NCBI GenBank assembly: GCA_018815265.1
Contig: JAHIYG010000165.1
Span: forward strand, 1-9,614
DNA: 9,614 nucleotides
Source of the DNA: Candidatus Altarchaeota archaeon
GTDB lineage: Archaea > Altiarchaeota > Altiarchaeia > IMC4 > SCGC-AAA252-I15
Direction of reading: 5' to 3'
Below are positions 5,794 to 9,614 of the stretch, one piece after another. The position numbers and the translations under genes were made by a program. Numbering within the stretch: the stretch's first letter is position 1; each line of letters begins with the position of its first letter. Below the pieces are notes generated by a model. It did not search any database and was not told the origin of the DNA. It worked only from the letters and a program-made list of their open reading frames with translations.

Positions 5794-6663
5794 ATGGCTA
5801 TAACCTCGAAAACCGATGGCACAATACAAAGACATGCAGTAGAGGGTTTAAGTCTCCCGGATATTAAGGCTTTTCTAGGGCAAACAGGCATTGATGACGC
5901 AAAAGGGATTGTTCACGAGTTCACAGGCGACAGCCAGACAAGAAGGCAGTGGAGGGAAGAAATAGTAAAACACCCACGAGCATTTGCATTGATGGATAAG
6001 CTGGCGAAAGAGTACGGCTTCACGGGTTTGATACCTAAAAAGGGCATAAGGTTTGCTGCATTCACCATAGACGAAAACAACCTGAAAATGGATGAAGGGA
6101 TTGTTTTGCCTGATTACATAAGGAAGGATTTGATAACAGACCCCAATGGGGTCTTTTGCCCGGTATACAACAGGATGAGGGTGGGTCCGGAAATGCTTGA
6201 GAGGATAGAGTATTTATCAAGCATAGACGGTGAGTTGGCTGAATCAGGTTTAAGGCTTGTGTTAAGCCATGAGAGGGAACATGCAGTAGGTGAAGGAAGA
6301 ACGAGAATGGTTTCGTTGGATGGGATAGCATCGAAAAAATTCTTTCAGCGGAGAGATGCACGGGCTGAAAGAGGGGCTGAAGTGGGGGCGTTAAAAAAAT
6401 ATGGGGAAGGCACAGAAAAAACAATGGATTATTTTGCGTTAAGGTATGCGTTCTCTGAACTCATTGACTTGACCCCCCAGCAACACCAAGACATAGTAGA
6501 TGGCAGGGCCAATGAGCCAACATTGGGAGAAGATATATCCCGGTTCCACAGGTCAATAATCGAGGAAACTGTGGGAGTAGACAAGTTAAAACCGATTCTA
6601 GACAGGGCAAATGAGATAGTGCACGGCTTCTACGATAAGGCAAGAAAAAAAGAAAGGTCCTGA
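5794..6663 (+). CDS. Uncharacterised cytoplasmic protein with HExxH motif, putative zinc metalloprotease
   Basis: The product is 289 residues with no signal peptide or membrane segment. Residues 159-163 are HEREH inside LRLVLSHEREHAVGEG, which fits the zinc-binding, catalytic HExxH helix of metallopeptidases: a hydrophobic helix before and glycine after. A candidate third ligand is E192 or E196 in RAERGAEVGALKKYG, 28 to 32 residues downstream, as in gluzincin-type enzymes, where a second helix supplies the Glu. The N-terminal 80 residues are charged and helical (GDSQTRRQWREEIVKHPRAF), followed by a short strand-rich part (GIRFAAFTIDENN). I do not recognise a named family, and HExxH also occurs by chance, so protease activity is an inference. 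The start is supported by a TATA-like box 27 bp upstream. The TGA stop is inside a hairpin shared with the convergent lipoprotein gene. The Lys-rich C-terminal codons also form the T-tract of that gene's terminator on the other strand. Confidence 0.8.
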   Translation: MAITSKTDGTIQRHAVEGLSLPDIKAFLGQTGIDDAKGIVHEFTGDSQTRRQWREEIVKHPRAFALMDKLAKEYGFTGLIPKKGIRFAAFTIDENNLKMDEGIVLPDYIRKDLITDPNGVFCPVYNRMRVGPEMLERIEYLSSIDGELAESGLRLVLSHEREHAVGEGRTRMVSLDGIASKKFFQRRDARAERGAEVGALKKYGEGTEKTMDYFALRYAFSELIDLTPQQHQDIVDGRANEPTLGEDISRFHRSIIEETVGVDKLKPILDRANEIVHGFYDKARKKERS

Positions 6664-6682
6664 GGGATTTTTAATCCCTCAG
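6660..6682 (-). terminator. Hairpin containing both stop codons of convergent genes
   Basis: Bases 6660-6669 pair perfectly with 6673-6682 around a TTT loop, a 10-bp stem. The plus-strand TGA (6661-6663) and the minus-strand TGA (6681-6679) are in opposite arms. On the minus strand the hairpin is followed by CTTTCTTTTTTTCTT (complement of 6642-6656), so it resembles an intrinsic terminator for the lipoprotein gene. On the plus strand no T-run follows. Confidence 0.6.
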
Positions 6683-8088
6683 CAGTGGTTGTAGCGTATT
6701 GTGTAGGCTAGTTTGCTTTCGCCGTTGGCCTTCACTGGTATGTTGAACCGTATTTTCTCGTTTGATTCCCTGACATAGTCGTAGTTTGTCCGGGTTATCG
6801 TCCAATCCCAGTATGCGCGCTCCAAGACCGTCACAGTTATGTCCTCGTCCTTGTGGTTTTTCAGATTCACTTCCCACTCTACCTCATACTGGCAGCCCAT
6901 GTCGGTTATCTTCATCCTCTTGCGCTCCCCTACTATGTCGAATGCGTTACCCATCAGGAGCCTGATTGTTTCGTCCTTTGGTGTGTGGTCTATGCTGTCC
7001 TCTCCAATGAACTGCAGCATTCCTTCGCTGTCTTTCTTGAACACCCTGAAGGTCCCCTTAGGCAAGGGCATACCCAATCCCTTGTCTTGGCTGTTTTTGA
7101 AGTTCAGTTTCACCTTAACCTTGTTGTTGTCGCCTGAACTGTACCAGCCGCCAGTGCTTTCGTAGACATATTCCTTCTCAACACCCACTCCATCTGCGGT
7201 TAAAAGGCTTATCTGCTTTTGTTCCCGGTCCTTTAGTGTGGTCTTGCGTTGCAGGTCATACATGTGGTATTCGAAAAGCTGCTCCTCCTGGAATTGGGCG
7301 GCGCCTGCTTTCGCAGAGTATAGTCTTTCCTCCAGCATGTTATCCACATACGGTGACTGAACACGGTTAACATCGCCAGCCACAAGCTTCAATGATGCGT
7401 CATTGAATGTCGTGCCGGCATTGTTTGTTACAGTAACCCAACCTGTTAAATCCATGTTTTTATCGTCTTTGTCGACTACTGCTACATAGTCTGCCTTCCA
7501 GGTAAGGCCAGAGGTCATATATGACAATTCCGCCTTCTTGTCCCCTGCTCCCTCGTTTTCTATGAGCCATTCAAGAGTTGGTTTGATTATTAGGCCCTCC
7601 GGCAGTTTGGGCAAGACTAAATCGTTGACATAGACTACCTGTATTGTGCCATCATCTCGTTGGATGATTAACTCTCCGCTGGAGGACGCTAGTAGAATCC
7701 CCTCAACAACCTCCTTTGTGTCGCCTACGACCTTGTATCCTGTGATTTTTTTGCCTAAAAACTTTTCCATCAGTTTGTTTTTGCTGACCAAATCATATTG
7801 GTAGTTTTGTTCGAGTACTACAAAGCTTCCGTCAGAGGATGTGAGTTTCACACTCGTTGCATCTATTTGCGAAGCAACACCCTCGAAATAGTGTCTGTTG
7901 AGACCGTCTGCAAGGGACAAATCCCTTGTTTCCTTCACAACACCCAAGTTGCTATTGTAGACTGTAACTTCCAAACCGTTTTTTGCCTGTGGCACATTGC
8001 TGGATATAAGCTCTGGTGTCTGGGCGCACCCCGACACAGCCAAGACAAAAATCAAAAATAAAGCCGAAAATACATTGTTGGACTTCAT
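6679..8088 (-). CDS. DUF4139 domain lipoprotein
   Basis: The product is 469 residues. A signal peptide (MKSNNVFSALFLIFVLAVSGC) ends in a lipobox, A-V-S-G-C, with C21 as the predicted lipidated residue, so the protein is probably tethered to the outer face of the membrane. Residues about 38-175 form a beta-rich N-terminal region opening with GLEVTVYNSNLGVVKETRDL, resembling the domain that often precedes DUF4139. From about 188 the DUF4139 pattern follows: LSYMTSGLTWKADYVAVV, WVTVTNNAGTTFNDASLKLVAGDVN, then strand-rich sequence to KLAYTIRYNHC. The only cysteines besides C21 are C399 and the last residue, C469. The function of DUF4139 is unknown; I infer a surface or adhesion-like role from location only. 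A TATA-like box lies 27 bp upstream. It follows the TPR gene on the same strand with a 66-bp gap. Confidence 0.88.
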   Translation of the reverse strand: MKSNNVFSALFLIFVLAVSGCAQTPELISSNVPQAKNGLEVTVYNSNLGVVKETRDLSLADGLNRHYFEGVASQIDATSVKLTSSDGSFVVLEQNYQYDLVSKNKLMEKFLGKKITGYKVVGDTKEVVEGILLASSSGELIIQRDDGTIQVVYVNDLVLPKLPEGLIIKPTLEWLIENEGAGDKKAELSYMTSGLTWKADYVAVVDKDDKNMDLTGWVTVTNNAGTTFNDASLKLVAGDVNRVQSPYVDNMLEERLYSAKAGAAQFQEEQLFEYHMYDLQRKTTLKDREQKQISLLTADGVGVEKEYVYESTGGWYSSGDNNKVKVKLNFKNSQDKGLGMPLPKGTFRVFKKDSEGMLQFIGEDSIDHTPKDETIRLLMGNAFDIVGERKRMKITDMGCQYEVEWEVNLKNHKDEDITVTVLERAYWDWTITRTNYDYVRESNEKIRFNIPVKANGESKLAYTIRYNHC

Positions 8089-8110
8089 ATTAGAAATTCA
8101 GAACACACGC

Positions 8111-8119
8111 ATTTAAAAG
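8111..8119 (-). promoter_or_regulatory. TATA-like box upstream of the DUF4139 lipoprotein gene
   Basis: On the minus strand CTTTTAAAT is centred 27 bp before ATG 8088, preceded by a TTCTC stretch where a BRE would lie. It fits a leaderless transcript, so the lipoprotein gene can be transcribed independently of the TPR gene. Confidence 0.5.
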
Positions 8120-8131
8120 AGAATGTTTTAC

Positions 8132-8147
8132 TTCGGAACAAACCGAA
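8132..8147 (-). terminator. Small hairpin just after the TPR gene
   Basis: TTCGG (8132-8136) and CCGAA (8143-8147) form a 5-bp stem with a 6-nt loop, 8 bp beyond the TPR stop codon on the minus strand. Only a short T-rich stretch follows further downstream. It may terminate or stabilise the TPR transcript, but evidence is thin. Confidence 0.25.
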
Positions 8148-8154
8148 AGACCAC

Positions 8155-9438
8155 CTACCGGTATCCTTCAATGACCTCATCTTCTGCTTTTTTGATTTCT
8201 GCAGATTTGTTCTTTAAGGTCTCCAACTTCTTTTTCGCATACTCGTACTTTGGATTCAGTTTAAGCGCCTTTTCATAGTCTTTCCTGGCGTCCTCAATCC
8301 TGTCGAGTTTCTCATATATCATTCCCCTGTTGGCATAGTATTCCTCAACCCGGGGATATAGGTTAATGGCTTTTCTTATGTTCTCCAGTGCCTTCTCATA
8401 GTCTTTCCCAATATATGACAGGGCTATTGTGTTGTAGACTCTGTCATCCTCTGGCAGAAGCTCAGACGCCTTAGTAAGGTGTTTGATGGCTTTTTTGTCA
8501 TTTTTGAGGCGGAAATAAGATTTCCCTGCAAGGTAGTAGGCTTGCTGGCAGCGCGGGTCAATCTCCACAACCCGGAGGTTGTCTTCTATGGCTTCAGTAT
8601 AGTGGCGTTTGCTGAAGTTTATGAATCCCCGAAGCAAAAGCGACTCGATATGCTTTGAGTCCAATTCAATGGATTTGTCAAGGTACTTAATTGCGTCATC
8701 GTATTTTTTGTCGTTATACAGGTATTCGCCTTGGCGGAAAAAATCCGTAGCATCCAATACATCCCCCTCCTTTCTCCCCAGTTCTTTTAGGTCGAAAAAT
8801 AGTTTTTTCCTATACCTGGAGTATGGACTGATCTCATATGCCTTGTTCATGCACTCAATTGACTTGACCAAATCATCCTTTTTAGAGTACATGTAGGATA
8901 ATTCGGAATATGTCTGATGGTCATCCGGCTTCAAAGACGTCGTCTTCTCAAGAGAAACTATGGCATCGTCGATTTCATCGTTTAGGTATTGCGTCTCCCC
9001 TAGTTGGTAATACAACTCATAATTTTCACCAAAAGACAAACCCTTAGACACAGCCTCCTTTGCTTTTTCATATTCCTTCATACGCCGGTAGGCTGTAGCC
9101 AGTAAGACATACGATTTTATGTGATCTTCCTTGAGGGATATTGATTTCTGCAGATATGCCACTGCCTTGTCATTTTCTTTGCTGTCTAGATAGTACTCTC
9201 CAAAGTGATAATGTATCATGTAATCATCTGGGGAGATGTTTAATGCCTTATCCAAAAGCTCCTTGGCTTTTTCCGAATCACCTGTTTTCCGACATACCTC
9301 AGACAAACCAAGAAGTGAGACTACATCATTAGGGTTGGATAACAACAGTTTCTCGTACTCAACAGTAGCCAAGTCATATTGTTTGTCTTTAACGAGTTTT
9401 TCAGCCTCTACATAAGTTGATTCATCAGGCATAGACAT
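8155..9438 (-). CDS. Tetratricopeptide repeat (TPR) protein
   Basis: The product is 427 residues, almost entirely TPRs: six at about 5-38, 39-72, 73-106, 107-139, 140-173 and 174-207, a linker at 208-229, then five at 230-263, 264-297, 298-331, 332-364 and 365-398, and a charged C-terminal helix. Each repeat keeps the small residue and aromatic pattern and often ends in P-x-D/N. The fourth and tenth repeats are one residue short. No signal peptide or membrane segment is seen, so it is probably a cytoplasmic scaffold forming a superhelical binding surface. The partner is unknown; the neighbouring lipoprotein is only a positional candidate. The start is ATG 9438, which fits a TATA-like box near 9467. 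The in-frame ATG at 9432 is an alternative that fits a second AT-rich box (TTTATA) near 9457. It is divergent from the partial membrane protein gene at 9532. Confidence 0.9.
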   Translation of the reverse strand: MSMPDESTYVEAEKLVKDKQYDLATVEYEKLLLSNPNDVVSLLGLSEVCRKTGDSEKAKELLDKALNISPDDYMIHYHFGEYYLDSKENDKAVAYLQKSISLKEDHIKSYVLLATAYRRMKEYEKAKEAVSKGLSFGENYELYYQLGETQYLNDEIDDAIVSLEKTTSLKPDDHQTYSELSYMYSKKDDLVKSIECMNKAYEISPYSRYRKKLFFDLKELGRKEGDVLDATDFFRQGEYLYNDKKYDDAIKYLDKSIELDSKHIESLLLRGFINFSKRHYTEAIEDNLRVVEIDPRCQQAYYLAGKSYFRLKNDKKAIKHLTKASELLPEDDRVYNTIALSYIGKDYEKALENIRKAINLYPRVEEYYANRGMIYEKLDRIEDARKDYEKALKLNPKYEYAKKKLETLKNKSAEIKKAEDEVIEGYR

Positions 9439-9465
9439 ACATTAAGCAGACAGGTATAAATGGGT

Positions 9466-9495
9466 TATAGTCGAGGACATAGTTCCTCAGCTATA
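9466..9495. promoter_or_regulatory. Imperfect dyad with outward TATA-like boxes in a divergent promoter
   Basis: Symmetric about 9480/9481: TATAG, two bases, GAGGA, six bases, TCCTC, two bases, CTATA. The outer TATAG/CTATA arms lie within TATA-like boxes for each direction: CTATAACC on the minus strand, about 29 bp before ATG 9438, and CTATATATT on the plus strand, about 26 bp before the Shine-Dalgarno of the 9532 gene. The inner GAGGA/TCCTC pair could be a regulator-binding site. This is inferred from symmetry and position. Confidence 0.45.
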
Positions 9496-9520
9496 TATTG
9501 AACATAAAACTAATCAATAA

Positions 9521-9525
9521 AGGTG
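9521..9525 (+). promoter_or_regulatory. Shine-Dalgarno of the right-edge gene
   Basis: AGGTG lies 6 nt before ATG 9532 and matches the archaeal anti-Shine-Dalgarno partly. It supports this ATG as a real start, although only 27 codons are visible. Confidence 0.5.
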
Positions 9526-9531
9526 GTAGAT

Positions 9532-9614
9532 ATGGAAGCTAAAAAGATGGCTATACCAGCCATAGGAGTAGGTATCGTAACAGCAGTGATATTTGGCACA
9601 ATAACAAAGTTGCC
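9532..9614 (+). CDS. N-terminus of a membrane or exported protein, cut by the window edge
   Basis: The 27 visible residues begin MEAKKMAIPAIGVGIVTAV and continue I-F-G-T-I-T-K-L. A short Lys-containing N-terminus is followed by a hydrophobic, glycine-rich segment, consistent with a signal anchor or transmembrane helix with its N-terminus inside. A TATA-like box at 9491-9499 and a Shine-Dalgarno at 9521-9525 support the start. The family cannot be named from this much. It is divergent from the TPR gene and shares its intergenic dyad, so the two may be co-regulated. Confidence 0.6.
   Translation, partial: MEAKKMAIPAIGVGIVTAVIFGTITKL

Noticed and set aside
6839..7165. Overlapping open frames on the plus strand opposite the DUF4139 gene
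   Set aside because: They lack promoter or ribosome-binding signals, and the minus-strand frame has a full signal peptide and a conserved domain.
223..7476. GTCGAC occurs ten times, several-fold more than expected, suggesting a special DNA motif
   Set aside because: Nine of the ten are in-frame Val-Asp codon pairs (GTC GAC) in conserved proteins, so codon use explains the excess.
8155..9438. Near-repeated DNA in the TPR gene as a possible CRISPR or tandem repeat array
   Set aside because: The periodicity of about 102 bases is at the protein level (34-residue TPRs); the DNA copies are not closely identical.
1..9614. A defence island, prophage or transposon
   Set aside because: No transposase, integrase, phage structural gene, terminal repeats, direct repeats or CRISPR-like array is visible, and most genes are housekeeping.

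Overview
The window looks archaeal. The evidence is a flap endonuclease with a C-terminal PCNA-binding tail, a Taw3-type wyosine methyltransferase, an archaeal-type diaminopyrimidine reductase, a 3-hexulose-6-phosphate synthase fused to an RraA-like domain, and AT-rich TATA-like boxes about 25 bp upstream of start codons with little or no 5' leader. Only two starts have a convincing Shine-Dalgarno sequence. Base composition is moderate (roughly 40-45% G+C by eye). The lineage cannot be fixed from this stretch; a euryarchaeon or a related uncultivated archaeon fits. Coding density is very high, every intergenic gap is under about 100 bp, and I see no rRNA, tRNA, CRISPR array, transposase or phage gene.

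Layout, left to right. (1) The 3' end of an unrecognised plus-strand gene (to 270) converges on taw3 (minus, 267-812), and their stop codons interlock in one CTAG. (2) taw3 is divergent from a three-gene plus-strand cluster, 856-3715: a membrane-anchored, probably extracytoplasmic protein with an EF-hand-type loop, then fen1 one base later, then a cysteine-rich YkgJ-like protein with a TTG start and a good Shine-Dalgarno. A palindromic TATA element between taw3 and this cluster may serve both directions. (3) Two minus-strand metabolic genes follow: the HPS-RraA fusion (3760-5040), which supplies or consumes ribulose 5-phosphate, and a RibD/RED-like riboflavin-pathway reductase (5077-5721) whose cofactor motifs are degenerate. 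(4) A plus-strand gene for a cytoplasmic protein with an HExxH motif (5794-6663) converges on a DUF4139 lipoprotein gene (6679-8088). A perfect 10-bp hairpin contains both stop codons. (5) A TPR protein gene (8155-9438) lies upstream of the lipoprotein gene on the same strand and is divergent from a membrane protein gene cut by the right edge (9532 onward). The gap between them holds a 30-bp imperfect dyad with a TATA-like box in each arm, a candidate two-way regulatory site.

Most of this is housekeeping: tRNA modification, DNA replication and repair, pentose and riboflavin metabolism. I did not find a clear new defence or mobile system. The items most worth a second look are the divergent promoter dyads, the reductase with altered cofactor motifs, the unassigned HExxH protein, the EF-hand membrane protein beside fen1, and the lipoprotein/TPR pair.
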